This document shows positions 29,840-39,500 of a stretch of 64,000 bases of DNA, piece after piece. Within the stretch, counting starts at the first letter, position 1. Each line of letters begins with the position of its first letter. This DNA is from Litchfieldia salsa (GTDB lineage: Bacteria > Bacillota > Bacilli > Bacillales > Bacillaceae_L). Location of the stretch: assembly GCF_900104555.1 (NCBI RefSeq), contig NZ_FNJU01000007.1, forward strand, positions 176,318 through 240,317, in the 5' to 3' direction. The notes beneath the pieces are model-generated. The model ran no database searches. It saw only the letters and a list, made by a program, of their open reading frames with translations, and had not been told where the DNA came from. The translations under genes and the position numbers were made by a program.

Positions 29840-29905
29840 CTGTCATACTGTGTTTAGACCCGTGGCTTTGCGTCCTATGCTTTCACATAGTTTGCCCATG
29901 ACTAT
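29830..29905 (-). ncRNA. Cyclic di-GMP-I riboswitch (GEMM-I) aptamer
   Basis: The minus strand carries the class I hallmarks: GGGCAAAC, a stem capped by GAAA (ATGTGAAAGCAT), then the near-invariant GGACGCAAAGCC, followed by a GGGTCTAAA segment and the closing CAGCCGGG. These match the tetraloop, receptor and ligand-binding parts of the GEMM-I fold. It lies between a promoter and a terminator just upstream of a diguanylate cyclase gene. Confidence 0.92.
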
Positions 29906-29917
29906 TTAACTATTATA

Positions 29918-29946
29918 ATTATACCTCATTTTGACTCTATCTGACC
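29918..29946 (-). promoter_or_regulatory. Promoter of the riboswitch leader
   Basis: A perfect -10 TATAAT (29918-29923, minus) has a weak -35 GGTCAG 17 bases away. The start of transcription would fall a few bases before the aptamer. Confidence 0.6.
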
Positions 29947-30082
29947 TACTATTCTTTGAACTAATTTTAACCAATTATGAACGCACCCTCAACAATTACA
30001 CAGGAAAATTCTTCCGAAAATCTCTAATCTACTTTAATTGATTTTTATTTTTCAGTAAGGATTATTCCCCTAACCTTTTAAG

Positions 30083-30120
30083 AAAAAAAAGAGCCCCTAC
30101 TTGACTCCAATTAGGGGACT
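30083..30120 (-). terminator. Terminator of the OFA transporter gene
   Basis: Arms GTCCCCTA and TAGGGGCT on the minus strand are followed by eight T. The region from 29947 to 30082 holds no gene. Confidence 0.85.
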
Positions 30121-30157
30121 TAATGGTTTGATACATTTAAGGAAAAGTCCTTCTCTC

Positions 30158-31363
30158 TTAAACGACACTTCTTTCCTCCTGTAATCCTTTAACTGGAGCT
30201 TTCTTTGGCACTTTAACAAATTTCGCCATTACAATAGCCACTATACAGAAAAGACTCGCTAATAAAAAGGCTTGAGTGAATGGGAAAGCTTTAACGACAA
30301 GTGGTCCAACAAAAGCTGATAAACCATATGCCTGATACATAAAACCATAATTACTTCCCATATTCTTCGTTCCATAATAATCAGCTGTAACTGATGGGAA
30401 TAATGCTAAAAAGCCACCAAAACAGAATCCGATTAATGAAACAGCAATTAAAAATGACGAATAATTCATCATTCCCGTACTAATATAAAACATAATAAGT
30501 GCTGTTAAACCATAACTTATTATTAACGTGTTACTTCGCCCAATACGATCAGATAGTTTACCTAAAAGAATCCGCCCCGATGCATTAAATAAAGCAATAA
30601 CCATCACGGCATTACCAGCCTGCTCAAGACTTAAATTAGCCAAATCAACTCCGATATCCACTGCATAACTTATGACCATTAATCCAGAAACACTACCAAA
30701 TAAAAACATAAACCACAATAAATAAAATTGATACGTACTAAGCATTTCTTTCACAGTAAATTGACTTTCACCATCTAAAGCTACTTCTTGACTCAATGAT
30801 AATTGATTCTCTATTGGTGGATTTTTTAACAATTGAGCACCTGCAATGACTAATACCAAATAAATAGCACCCACATACAAAAATGACGAAGATACTCCCG
30901 TAAGTTCGATCAAATACCCGATTACTGGCTTGTAGACGAGACCCCCTAACCCAAAACCTGCTACAGCTATCCCACTAATAAATCCTCTTTTGTCAGGAAA
31001 CCACTTTACACATGCTGAAAGTGGACAAACATAGGTCATACCAATACCAATTCCACCGATGACTCCATAAAAGAAATAGAGTTGAAATAGTGTCGTTGCT
31101 TGACTTGCTAACATTACCCCAATTCCGAGTAATAATCCTCCTATCGACGCAACCCATCTTGGTCCAATTTGATCCTGAAGCCTACCTGCAAATATTGTTG
31201 TAAACGCCATGACCGCAATCGTAATCGAAAACGTTACAACCACTTCTTCTCGAGCCCAACCGAATTTATCAATAAGCGGCTGATTAAATAAGCTCCATGC
31301 ATATACAGCCCCTAAATTAAGTTGAATGATTATTGCCCCTAATACAACTAACCATCTATTCAT
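30158..31363 (-). CDS. Oxalate/formate-antiporter-family MFS transporter
   Basis: 401 aa with 12 membrane helices. The N terminus LGAIIIQLNLGAVYAWSLFNQPLIDKFGW and the loop RLQDQIGPRWVASIGGLLLGIG are typical of the OFA family; the first half contains the conserved GGIGIGMTYVCPLSACVKWFPDKRG. Members move small carboxylates such as oxalate, formate or pyruvate. The true substrate is not readable. ATG 31363 follows AAAGGGGGA. The DUF2294 gene lies 239 bases upstream on the same strand but a strong terminator separates them. Confidence 0.9.
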   Translation of the reverse strand: MNRWLVVLGAIIIQLNLGAVYAWSLFNQPLIDKFGWAREEVVVTFSITIAVMAFTTIFAGRLQDQIGPRWVASIGGLLLGIGVMLASQATTLFQLYFFYGVIGGIGIGMTYVCPLSACVKWFPDKRGFISGIAVAGFGLGGLVYKPVIGYLIELTGVSSSFLYVGAIYLVLVIAGAQLLKNPPIENQLSLSQEVALDGESQFTVKEMLSTYQFYLLWFMFLFGSVSGLMVISYAVDIGVDLANLSLEQAGNAVMVIALFNASGRILLGKLSDRIGRSNTLIISYGLTALIMFYISTGMMNYSSFLIAVSLIGFCFGGFLALFPSVTADYYGTKNMGSNYGFMYQAYGLSAFVGPLVVKAFPFTQAFLLASLFCIVAIVMAKFVKVPKKAPVKGLQEERSVV

Positions 31364-31409
31364 TGTAACGTCCCCCTTTTAACCACTTAATTATCAGAAT
31401 AAATATTAT

Positions 31410-31458
31410 AAAAAAAGAGACCAACGGTGATGAGTAATAACATCTCCGTTGGTCTCTT
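31410..31458 (-). terminator. Terminator of the DUF2294 gene
   Basis: A 12-bp perfect stem (AGAGACCAACGG and its complement) extended by GATG/CATC-like pairs, then seven T on the minus strand. Confidence 0.9.
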
Positions 31459-31602
31459 TGCACTCACATTTAGTGTTTACATAAGCAACCATAGCTATTT
31501 AATGATCCAAAAGATGATTTCTTTTCCCCTTGCCAAGGACATTGGAAAAAGCTATCAACAATCTAATTGATTATAAGCCTCATTGCTTTATCTGTCAAAT
31601 TA

Positions 31603-31965
31603 TTAAAAACTTTTCTCATAGTCATTAAATAATTTAAATACCATTACTCTTTCTCCTGTACGAGTGCTTAAATCAGTGTAAAAGCTTTTCACTTCTTGGC
31701 CCGTTATATTCAGAATAAAGTTATTTAATTCCACTATACCTAATTCAACCATTTCTGATCGAATCTTTTTTATAGATAAGATCCCCTCTTTTGTTCGACA
31801 CACTTCATATTCAGCAGGTGTTAGAATACCTTGTAATGTCACAAAAATCATATCACGGAAAATATCAGTTTTAACAGATATAGAACCACGTCCTAGGAAA
31901 TCTTTCTCCCATTGAGTGATAGACTTGCTAATTTCTGCCTCAATGCTACCTTTTGATTTCTTCAT
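31603..31965 (-). CDS. DUF2294 protein
   Basis: 120 aa soluble protein. It fits DUF2294 (the Bacillus YbcI/YrhF group) through SIEAEISKSITQWEKDFLGRG, the IFRDMIFVTLQGILTPAEYEV core and the closing GERVMVFKL. The biochemical function is not established; some members are encoded with formate dehydrogenase or formate transport genes. ATG 31965 follows GGGGGAGG. Its neighbour is an oxalate/formate-family transporter, which fits that association loosely. Confidence 0.85.
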   Translation of the reverse strand: MKKSKGSIEAEISKSITQWEKDFLGRGSISVKTDIFRDMIFVTLQGILTPAEYEVCRTKEGILSIKKIRSEMVELGIVELNNFILNITGQEVKSFYTDLSTRTGERVMVFKLFNDYEKSF

Positions 31966-32231
31966 AATCCATCGCCTCCCCCTAAACTGTAAAATTACTC
32001 ATCTATAAATTAATTACATAAATTATAGTTTACAAAAAAAATGAGACAAAGTAAAAGAACACAATTGGGTAATTAATCGTTTAAAATGGATTCTCAGTTA
32101 TTTTTCCCATACTAAAGACCGAGACTTCATGTAGTTCTTTTTTCTCAAATTTTGCAAATCACTGTTTTTCATACAAACACCTCTGATTATTTAATACGAA
32201 AGTTTGTACATCATGCTTATAATACAGGGTA

Positions 32232-32281
32232 TTCCCAATCAAATAAACCCTTTACTATTCTAGGGTTTATTTGATTGGGAA
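32232..32281. repeat. Perfect 20-bp inverted repeat (long hairpin) upstream of the PL11 lyase gene
   Basis: Arms at 32232-32251 and 32262-32281 are exact complements with a 10-base loop. Neither side has a T run, so it is not a standard terminator. The surrounding 31966-32427 gap otherwise holds only the cre-like site and a 22-codon frame at 32300. Confidence 0.75.
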
Positions 32282-32320
32282 CAAAAATCTTATAAAGGAG
32301 ATGTTAAATCCCAAAAAAAA

Positions 32321-32334
32321 TGTAAGCGTAACCA
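32321..32334. promoter_or_regulatory. cre-like site upstream of the PL11 lyase gene
   Basis: TGTAAGCGTAACCA matches TGWAANCGNTNNCA except at one position (A for T after the central CG). It lies about 95 bases ahead of the lyase start, where CcpA could repress it. Confidence 0.5.
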
Positions 32335-32427
32335 TTATTTTATTTGGTTTTATCACTTTTAGCTTCTAAGGGGAATGCGAAAGACGCAAGAAGAGTACTA
32401 CTATAAAAATAGTGGAAGGTGAAAAAA

Positions 32428-34986
32428 ATGAAAAAGGCTCCATTTTCAAAAAAGATTATTACGAATGTATTAGCAACTAGTATGATATTTACTGGAGTTG
32501 TTGGTGCATCAGCAGCCCCTGGAGGAAACGATAAGACTCCAGCACCTAAAGATAAAGGTATACAGCTTGAATTCTTAGATCGTGGTTTAGTATCAGCAGC
32601 CACCTCAGAGGGAACCTTCCTATCTTGGAGATTACTAGCTAATGAAGTAACAGGCTATACTGAAAATGGGTTAACTGGTGCCAACTTTAATGTATATCGT
32701 GATGGTAAAAAAATTGCAACAGTTGAAGACAGTACAAACTTTTTAGATAAAGAAGGCACATCTAATTCCACTTATTATGTAAGCGCTGTTATTGATGGGA
32801 AAGAAGTCGATAAAAGTGAAAGCGTTACACCATGGGCAAATTCCTATTATGATTTACCACTACATAAGCCAGCCGATGGCGTCACACCTGCAGGGGAACC
32901 CTACACTTATCATGCGAATGATATGAGTGTTGGAGATGTCGATGGTGACGGCCAATATGAATTTTTTGTTAAATGGGATCCTTCTAATTCAAAGGACGTT
33001 TCGCAAAAAGGTTATACTGGTAACACATATATTGATGCATATAAACAGGACGGGACTCTTCTTTACCGTATCGACTTAGGTGTAAATATTCGCTCTGGCG
33101 CTCATTATACTCAATTCTTAGTCTATGATTTTGATGGTGATGGAAAAGCAGAGATGATGTTTAAAACGGCTCCTGGTACCAAAATAATGAAGTTTGATCA
33201 AGATGGAAATGTAGCATCTGAAGAATTTATTACAATGCCAAAGGAAGATATAAAAGCTGGCTATAGCCATAATGATGACTATCGTATGAGTAGTGAGGAT
33301 TACTATAATCATGTAGTTGACATGTTTCTGGGATGGCATGAACATGAAGAGGTAGTTGCTGGAAACTGGCCTTCAACATTAGAAGAAAGCTTTGGGATCG
33401 AACCACAATATAATTACCCTCTATCTAGAGAGGATGCAGAAAGTCTAGCAGACTATTTTATCGATGAGTATGCTCCGGGAAGAAGTTCTCGTAATAATTT
33501 AAGAGATTTCGAAGGATTTATTGTAAAAGGGCCTGAGTATTTAACTGTTTTTAACGGAGAATCTGGAAAAGAAATGGAGACGATTCACTATAAAGCTGAG
33601 CGACATGATGATGGTTTGATGTGGGGAGATTATGCGATGAGCAGAATTGAACCAGGGAATCGTGTTGATCGCTTCTTAGCTGGTGTAGCTTATCTTGATG
33701 GAGAAAAGCCTTCAGCTGTTTTTGCTCGAGGTTATTATACGAGGTCAACTCTTGTTTCGTATGATTGGGATGGCAAGAATTTAAAGGAAAAATGGAATGT
33801 CGATAGTGGCTGGACACCGATGGCAAATCCATTTAACGCAGGACCACATGGTACACCTGGGACAAATGAAGAATTTGCTTTACTTACAACTCAAGGTGCC
33901 CATTCTTTAAGTACGGCAGATGTGGATGGTGATGGAAAGCAAGAAATCATTTATGGTTCATCAACGATCGATGATGATGGTTCTCTTCTATATAATTCAC
34001 GAGATATTATGCCAGAGGGTAGTGGAACACCAGGAGTAGAAGCAGGACTTGGGCACGGAGATGCACTTCATGTGGCAGATATTGACCCAGACCGAGAAGG
34101 CTTAGAGATTTTCATGGTACATGAAGGTGGTCGTTGGGCTCCATACGGATATGCTCTTCGTGATGCAGCGAATGGTGAGGTTATTTATGGGGCATACACT
34201 GGTAAAGATACTGGACGCGGGATGATAGGCGACGTTGATCCTGAACAAAGAGGCTTAGAGACTTGGGCTGTTGGATTGTGGACGGCAGATGGTGAGAAAA
34301 TTAATGATAGAGGTCCTGGAACCAATATGAATATAAAGTGGTCAAAAGATATGACGACTCAAATTGTGAATGGTTCTGGTAATGTAACTCCTTCTGTTGA
34401 TGATTGGAAAAATGGTAGAGTTCTTACAGCTGAAGGAACAAGAACAAACAATGGGACAAAAGGTAACCCAGGTCTAGTTGCTGATATATTCGGTGATTGG
34501 AGAGAAGAGTTACTCGTTCGTACCGAAGATAGTTCAGCCATTCGTATTTATCTTAGCAATGAGGTAACTGACCGTAAACTCTATACACTCATGCACGATG
34601 CCCAATATCGAACAGGGATTGCTTGGCAAAACACAACCTATAATCAACCTGCATATCCAAGCTTCTATTTTGCATCTGATACAGATTTTGAGAAGGTGCC
34701 AGTTCCTAACTATTGGAGTCCTGGAGAAGTAAGTGCCTTAGCGAAACTTATGGAACAGTATAAAGCTAGTGGAGATTTGTCTGGTCCATTAGTAGCCCAA
34801 CTAGAAAGCACGTTAAAACAAGTAGAGCATCACCTCCAAAAGGGATCAGAAAAACAAGCCATTAAATTCATGGATAAATATCTAAAACAACTTAACCATA
34901 AAACGAAGCAAACTCATATTTCTTCGTTAGCTAAAATGAACTTAGAACATCATGGCCAGTTGTTTATTGATAGATTAGATAAGTAA
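32428..34986 (+). CDS. Secreted rhamnogalacturonan lyase, family PL11
   Basis: 852 aa. Cuts the rhamnogalacturonan I backbone of pectin by beta-elimination outside the cell. A signal peptide ends near VVGASAAPG. The catalytic part resembles Bacillus YesW/YesX: LEFLDRGLVSA start, a fibronectin-like module, then a beta-propeller rich in calcium-type loops (SVGDVDGDGQYEF, VYDFDGDGKAEM, STADVDGDGKQEI). The last ~80 residues (LAKLMEQYKASGDLSGPL... and EKQAIKFMDKYLKQLN) form a FIMAH-type helical domain seen at the end of many Bacillus secreted enzymes. ATG 32428 follows GGAAGGTG; a GTG at 32419 lies in the ribosome binding site. It is a single gene with its own terminator. Confidence 0.93.
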   Translation: MKKAPFSKKIITNVLATSMIFTGVVGASAAPGGNDKTPAPKDKGIQLEFLDRGLVSAATSEGTFLSWRLLANEVTGYTENGLTGANFNVYRDGKKIATVEDSTNFLDKEGTSNSTYYVSAVIDGKEVDKSESVTPWANSYYDLPLHKPADGVTPAGEPYTYHANDMSVGDVDGDGQYEFFVKWDPSNSKDVSQKGYTGNTYIDAYKQDGTLLYRIDLGVNIRSGAHYTQFLVYDFDGDGKAEMMFKTAPGTKIMKFDQDGNVASEEFITMPKEDIKAGYSHNDDYRMSSEDYYNHVVDMFLGWHEHEEVVAGNWPSTLEESFGIEPQYNYPLSREDAESLADYFIDEYAPGRSSRNNLRDFEGFIVKGPEYLTVFNGESGKEMETIHYKAERHDDGLMWGDYAMSRIEPGNRVDRFLAGVAYLDGEKPSAVFARGYYTRSTLVSYDWDGKNLKEKWNVDSGWTPMANPFNAGPHGTPGTNEEFALLTTQGAHSLSTADVDGDGKQEIIYGSSTIDDDGSLLYNSRDIMPEGSGTPGVEAGLGHGDALHVADIDPDREGLEIFMVHEGGRWAPYGYALRDAANGEVIYGAYTGKDTGRGMIGDVDPEQRGLETWAVGLWTADGEKINDRGPGTNMNIKWSKDMTTQIVNGSGNVTPSVDDWKNGRVLTAEGTRTNNGTKGNPGLVADIFGDWREELLVRTEDSSAIRIYLSNEVTDRKLYTLMHDAQYRTGIAWQNTTYNQPAYPSFYFASDTDFEKVPVPNYWSPGEVSALAKLMEQYKASGDLSGPLVAQLESTLKQVEHHLQKGSEKQAIKFMDKYLKQLNHKTKQTHISSLAKMNLEHHGQLFIDRLDK

Positions 34987-35052
34987 GGATAACCGAAATC
35001 ACGGATGCCTGATGATTTTTAATATCTGTTCCCTACATTAAAAATGTAAGTT

Positions 35053-35095
35053 AAAATGAGTGTCAATTTATTTTAAAATTGACACTCATTTTTTA
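35053..35095 (+). terminator. Terminator of the PL11 lyase gene
   Basis: A 15-bp perfect stem (AATGAGTGTCAATTT and its complement) is followed by TTTTTATT. Confidence 0.9.
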
Positions 35096-35109
35096 TTGGT
35101 GTAAAGCTA

Positions 35110-35375
35110 TTTAGATAGGCGGAGTATAAAAAATGTGACAGGAATGCACCCCGAATGATGGCTGACGACTTTTCTTACAAAAATAAGCGGAGATTTTCCG
35201 GTTAAACTTTAGATCCGAGATTCATTTGATGAATATAAGCGGAAGTTTTCCTATTAAGTAAAGTAAAATGAACCATTTTTAGTTTTTTAAATTCAATAGG
35301 CGGAATCTATCCGTCTATTTACTCTTATTTCAGTGCTAATTCATAATTAAGAGAACTTTCTCCGCTTATATCCCA
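35110..35375. repeat. Degenerate interspersed repeats around a TAAGCGGA core
   Basis: ATAGGCGGAG, ATAAGCGGAGATTTTCC, ATAAGCGGAAGTTTTCC, ATAGGCGGAATCTATCC and an inverted TCCGCTTAT lie about 55-75 bases apart. They resemble the CCCGCGA block at 1-260 in style though not in sequence. No gene is seen in this stretch. Confidence 0.65.
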
Positions 35376-35408
35376 AACATTGCCCTCTCGCTTCTATTTA
35401 TCAAAGTT

Positions 35409-35618
35409 TTAATAACTATAATAATATGTTTTTTTCATAGAACGAATTTTCTCTAATATCCTTAGTGATTCTGTGCAGATTTCCGAAAGTGAAGTTCCAT
35501 TTACTAATGGGGACTTATCGTAAACCTTCATCACAACCGCCTTTTCTCCCCCACTTGTCTCTTCTTGTATTGACAGTCTTTCAGGGTACCAAAGAATGAT
35601 TGATAGAATTTTGTTCAC
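35409..35618 (-). CDS. Short hypothetical protein, possibly a fragment
   Basis: 69 aa from GTG 35618. I do not recognise it. The same frame continues upstream without a stop for about 28 more codons (…NNELLHLLQSSRIEA) but offers no ATG, GTG or TTG there, and no Shine-Dalgarno precedes the GTG. That pattern suggests a gene whose 5' end has been lost. It may not be expressed. Confidence 0.3.
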   Translation of the reverse strand: MNKILSIILWYPERLSIQEETSGGEKAVVMKVYDKSPLVNGTSLSEICTESLRILEKIRSMKKTYYYSY

Positions 35619-35717
35619 GGCTTCTATTCTCGAGCTTTGCAGGAGATGAAGTAGTTCATTGTTCGCTAAAGAACCCGCAAATTTGATTTTGGTTAATCTT
35701 ACATATTAGTAAACCAT

Positions 35718-35744
35718 TAAAATTAGCTAATTACTTGTCGATAA
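35718..35744 (+). promoter_or_regulatory. Sigma-D (flagellar) type promoter of the chemoreceptor gene
   Basis: TAAA, then exactly 15 bases, then GTCGATAA: six of eight match the Bacillus sigma-D -10 GCCGATAT. It lies 44 bases ahead of the start codon of a methyl-accepting protein, the class of gene sigma-D usually drives. Confidence 0.65.
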
Positions 35745-35787
35745 GAAAGATATGTTCAAATTTAAAATTCGTTCGAGGAGGGATTAC

Positions 35788-37536
35788 ATGAATAAGAAGA
35801 AGTTATCTTTATCGGGAATTTCCGGTAAACTCATGCTTTTAATTATAATAATCATTATCGTAACAGGTGGAATAATTGGTTCAACAAGTTACTTTGTTGC
35901 TAAAAATCAACTCCTAGACGCAGGGAAAAGTGATTTACAAAGTATCGTTAAAGGGGCACATTCTACATTAGAATTAATCAATGAAAGAGTAGAGAGTGGC
36001 GAACTAACGTTAGAAGAAGGAAAAGATAAGGCGCGAACCATTTTAAACGGTCCAGTAGATGAGAATGGACTTTATGATTATAAGCAGTCACAATTTATGT
36101 ATAAAGATAATGGTTATATATTAGCTTTTGACTCTGATTTACTTTTACAGATTCACCCTTCAAAAGTAGGAGGTGCTCCGGCTGACGAGCAAAACCGAAG
36201 TAATCGTGAGCGAATCGTAAGCGGAAGCAAGTCCACTAATGAAGAAGATCGCTATGTCATTTACTCTGATAAGCAACCAGATGGTTCTTTTAGTGATAAA
36301 ACTGCCTACGGAGAATACTTTGAGCCTTGGGGTTGGACAATTGGAATTGCTGTATTTCAAGACGAGTTTTATGAAGATTTAATGATCTTAAAATATATTA
36401 TTTTTGGTTCAACAGCTGGAATTATTATCATTAGCTCTCTAGTCTTTTATTTTGCTATTCGGAAAAAAGTAACAATGTTACAAGAAGTAGCGGAAGCGGC
36501 CACTCAGATTTCTGAGGGGCACGTAAGAGTGACTAATCTACCTGAGTCAAGTGATGAAATTGGGAAATTAGCATTTGCCTTTAATAAAATGTCACGTGAA
36601 TTACGATCACTGATTGAAAATGTAAAGACCACGAGTGAACATTTACTAGACTCTGCAAACGACTTATCTGCTATTTCAGAGGAAACATCTGCGAGTAGTG
36701 AACAGGTCGGTGGAGCTATAACTGAAATTGCGACTGGTACACAAGAACAAGCAAATGATTTAGAAGAAATCATTCGTAGAGTGGAGCTATTAACTACTTC
36801 TATTGAAGCGATGGACATCCAAAGCCAAACGATGCACAAAATCACCAAAAGCACAGCAGAAATTTCATCTGAGGGAATTGAAATTGTTCAGCAATTACGA
36901 AAATCAAACGCTGATTCATTAGCGGCCTCACAAGAAATAAACACTGTAATTAAAAGCTTAAATAACAAAACTAAGCAAATTACAAATGTAATGGAAACAA
37001 TCGAAACGATTGCTGAAGAGACAAATTTATTAGCTCTTAATGCTAGTATTGAAGCAGCAAGAGCAGGTGAATACGGTAAAGGATTTGCCGTAGTTGCCAA
37101 TGAGATTAGGAAACTAGCTGAACAATCAAAACAAGCAACACACCAAGTACATGGTGTCGTTTCGGCTATTGTTTCAGAAACCTCTAAAACGGTAGAAACG
37201 GTACAAGGAACACTAAAAACTGCTGAAGAATTAAATAATGACGTTCTACGAACTGAAAGCAAATTCAATGAGATGTCCTCTTCATTTAATCAAATAGCTG
37301 AAGCCCTGGTAGCGGTTAATAAGGAAATGGACGCTATTACTGAATATAACAAACAGATGAGCATTGGAATTGAAAGTGCATCTAGCGTTTCTGAAGAGAC
37401 AGCTGCATCAGTACAGGAAATCTCTTCATCTATTGATGAACAGGTTAATGCAATCGCGAATGTAGCGAATTCTGCAGAAAAACTAACCGAATTGAATCGT
37501 GATTTAAACGATTTATTAAAGCGATATACACTGTAG
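35788..37536 (+). CDS. Methyl-accepting chemotaxis protein
   Basis: 582 aa receptor. A first membrane helix (about 13-35), an extracellular single-Cache domain (about 40-205, with [13 protein letters not shown] and a late WGWTIGIAV), a second helix (about 212-234), HAMP (about 235-290), then a long signalling coiled coil. The hairpin tip contains [37 protein letters not shown], the CheA/CheW contact of all such receptors. ATG 35788 follows GAGGAGGG; an upstream in-frame ATG at 35752 has no ribosome binding site. It is a single gene with a sigma-D-like promoter. The Cache type suggests a small carboxylate ligand, but this is inference. Confidence 0.93.
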   Translation: MNKKKLSLSGISGKLMLLIIIIIIVTGGIIGSTSYFVAKNQLLDAGKSDLQSIVKGAHSTLELINERVESGELTLEEGKDKARTILNGPVDENGLYDYKQSQFMYKDNGYILAFDSDLLLQIHPSKVGGAPADEQNRSNRERIVSGSKSTNEEDRYVIYSDKQPDGSFSDKTAYGEYFEPWGWTIGIAVFQDEFYEDLMILKYIIFGSTAGIIIISSLVFYFAIRKKVTMLQEVAEAATQISEGHVRVTNLPESSDEIGKLAFAFNKMSRELRSLIENVKTTSEHLLDSANDLSAISEETSASSEQVGGAITEIATGTQEQANDLEEIIRRVELLTTSIEAMDIQSQTMHKITKSTAEISSEGIEIVQQLRKSNADSLAASQEINTVIKSLNNKTKQITNVMETIETIAEETNLLALNASIEAARAGEYGKGFAVVANEIRKLAEQSKQATHQVHGVVSAIVSETSKTVETVQGTLKTAEELNNDVLRTESKFNEMSSSFNQIAEALVAVNKEMDAITEYNKQMSIGIESASSVSEETAASVQEISSSIDEQVNAIANVANSAEKLTELNRDLNDLLKRYTL

Positions 37537-37545
37537 AAACTATAG

Positions 37546-37592
37546 AAAACTCCTTCTAGTACGTTTGTGTTTGTACAGGAAGGAGTTTTTTG
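37546..37592 (+). terminator. Terminator of the chemoreceptor gene
   Basis: Stem AAAACTCCTTC/GAAGGAGTTTT is followed by TTG and TTTTC. Confidence 0.85.
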
Positions 37593-37750
37593 TTTTCTAT
37601 CGTTTTCGATGCAGACCAGAGACCGGTCACTTATACTGAGTTTCTGAGTTTGGTGACCGTTGTCCTTGCTGATTAATAGAAAAAACACCCCGCTCTTCTT
37701 ATGTACAAGAAAAACGAAGTGAATCTATCAAGCAAGTCAATAAAAAATCC

Positions 37751-39409
37751 TTAGCTCACCCCTACATTCATAAACAAATCAAGATCATCTTTTGTATTGG
37801 TAATGCTTCCTACACCAAAGTTTTCGACTAAGAAGTTTGTGACATTTGGTGATAGGAATGCTGGTAATGTAGGGCCAACATGAATGTTTTTCACACCTAG
37901 ATATAGTAATGATAAGAATACGATGACAGCCTTTTGCTCATACCATGCAATATTATAAGACAGTGGAAGATCATTAATACTTTCCAAGCCTAAGGCATCC
38001 TTTAGTTTCAATGCTGTCATGACAAGTGAATATGAATCATTACATTGACCTGCATCAAGTACCCTTGGAATACCATTGATATCGCCCAAATCAAGCTTAT
38101 TATAGCGATATTTAGCACAGCCAGCTGTTAGGATGATGGTATCCTTAGGAAGCTCTTCTGCAAACTCTTTATAATATGTTCTACTTTTATGACGTCCATC
38201 ACAGCCTGCCATCACAAAGAATCGTTTAATATCCCCATTTTTCACTGCATCAACTACCTGGCCCGCAACCTGCCCTACTTGATTATGTGCAAACCCTCCA
38301 ACAATCTCACCCTTCTCAATTTCAATAGGTGGTTCACATTGTTTTGCATGCTCTATAATCACTGTGAAATCCTTTGTTCCATCCTCTTGCTCCTCAATAT
38401 AAGTGACACCTTCTACACCTGTTGCCCCAGTTGTATACATTCGATCCTTGTAAGAAGCCTTCGGTGGTACAATACAGTTTGTTGTCATTAAGATAGGTCC
38501 ATTAAAGCTTTCAAATTCACGTTTTTGTTCCCACCATGCATTTCCATAGTTTCCTACAAAATGATCATATTTTTTAAATGCCGGATAATAATTGGCTACG
38601 AGCATTTCACTATGTGTGTAAACATCAACACCAGTGCCCTCGGTCTGCTCTAATAATTGTTCGATATCTTTAAGATCATGTCCGCTTATTAAAATTCCAG
38701 GGTTTTGGCGAACACCGATGTTTACCTTCGTTACCTCAGGATGTCCATATGTGGAAGTATTTGCTGTGTCTAATAATTCCATCCCATGAACTCCATATTT
38801 TCCAACTTCCATCGATAAACCAATTAATTCTTCTAGTGTAGCCTTATCATCTGTAATTTGTGCTAATGTATTTTGCATAAATGCATAAATACTGTCATCT
38901 TTATAGCCTAAATGTGCTGCATGTTGAAGATATGCAGCCAATCCTTTTAGACCATACATAATTAATTCCCTTAATGAGCGAATATCTTCATCTCTTGTTG
39001 CTAGAATGCTAACCTCTTGTGAAGCAGCTTTCGATTCAAACTCAAGATTGGACTCACCATACCAATTTACATAATCACTACTATTAGATAATTTTGCACC
39101 AGTCTTTTTAATCATCATCTTTATCTCTTCACGGATTTCCAGACCATTTCTAACTTTATTAAAAAAGTCATTTTTATCCCAGTTGGCATTTGTGATCGTC
39201 ATAAAAAGACTATTTACAATAAACTCATCAGCGTTGCTATTCTTAATTCCTAATTTTCTAGCTTCTGTATGAACAATTGCGATTCCCTTTACTAGATAAA
39301 TCAATAAATCTTGCATATTCGCTAAGTCATCTTTTTTTCCACAAATTCCGGCGATCGTGCACCCTGTTCCATTTGCTGTTTCTTGACATTGAAAACAAAA
39401 CATACTCAT
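37751..39409 (-). CDS. hcp: Hybrid-cluster protein (hydroxylamine reductase / protein S-nitrosylase type)
   Basis: 552 aa. Hcp acts in nitric-oxide and hydroxylamine detoxification under low oxygen. The N-terminal cysteines 5, 8, 17 and 23 (C-X2-C-X8-C-X5-C) bind the cubane cluster in the class I spacing of anaerobes. Later ligands of the hybrid cluster are visible around [13 protein letters not shown], the TNCIVPP loop, the [13 protein letters not shown] and [10 protein letters not shown] segments, and [14 protein letters not shown] 39409 follows GGGGGA. No hcr reductase gene adjoins it. A perfect Fnr box lies upstream, consistent with induction without oxygen. Confidence 0.95.
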   Translation of the reverse strand: MSMFCFQCQETANGTGCTIAGICGKKDDLANMQDLLIYLVKGIAIVHTEARKLGIKNSNADEFIVNSLFMTITNANWDKNDFFNKVRNGLEIREEIKMMIKKTGAKLSNSSDYVNWYGESNLEFESKAASQEVSILATRDEDIRSLRELIMYGLKGLAAYLQHAAHLGYKDDSIYAFMQNTLAQITDDKATLEELIGLSMEVGKYGVHGMELLDTANTSTYGHPEVTKVNIGVRQNPGILISGHDLKDIEQLLEQTEGTGVDVYTHSEMLVANYYPAFKKYDHFVGNYGNAWWEQKREFESFNGPILMTTNCIVPPKASYKDRMYTTGATGVEGVTYIEEQEDGTKDFTVIIEHAKQCEPPIEIEKGEIVGGFAHNQVGQVAGQVVDAVKNGDIKRFFVMAGCDGRHKSRTYYKEFAEELPKDTIILTAGCAKYRYNKLDLGDINGIPRVLDAGQCNDSYSLVMTALKLKDALGLESINDLPLSYNIAWYEQKAVIVFLSLLYLGVKNIHVGPTLPAFLSPNVTNFLVENFGVGSITNTKDDLDLFMNVGVS

Positions 39410-39473
39410 TTAACTTCCCCCTACCTACTGATATTTCGTTGAACATACACTCTTCGATTCAATCACTCAATTA

Positions 39474-39479
39474 ATAGTA
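39474..39479 (-). promoter_or_regulatory. -10 element of the hcp promoter
   Basis: TACTAT on the minus strand. It predicts a start near 39467, which places the centre of the Fnr box at about -41.5, the normal class II activator position. Confidence 0.55.
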
Positions 39480-39500
39480 ACAACGATCACTTGATAAAGG

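Noticed and set aside
35110-35375. Spaced TAAGCGGA motifs as a second possible CRISPR array
   Set aside because: The motif is short and degenerate, one copy is inverted and spacing varies.
36504-37268. Two open frames of 116 and 126 codons opposite the chemoreceptor gene
   Set aside because: They are antisense shadows, Ser/Val-rich, without ribosome binding sites.
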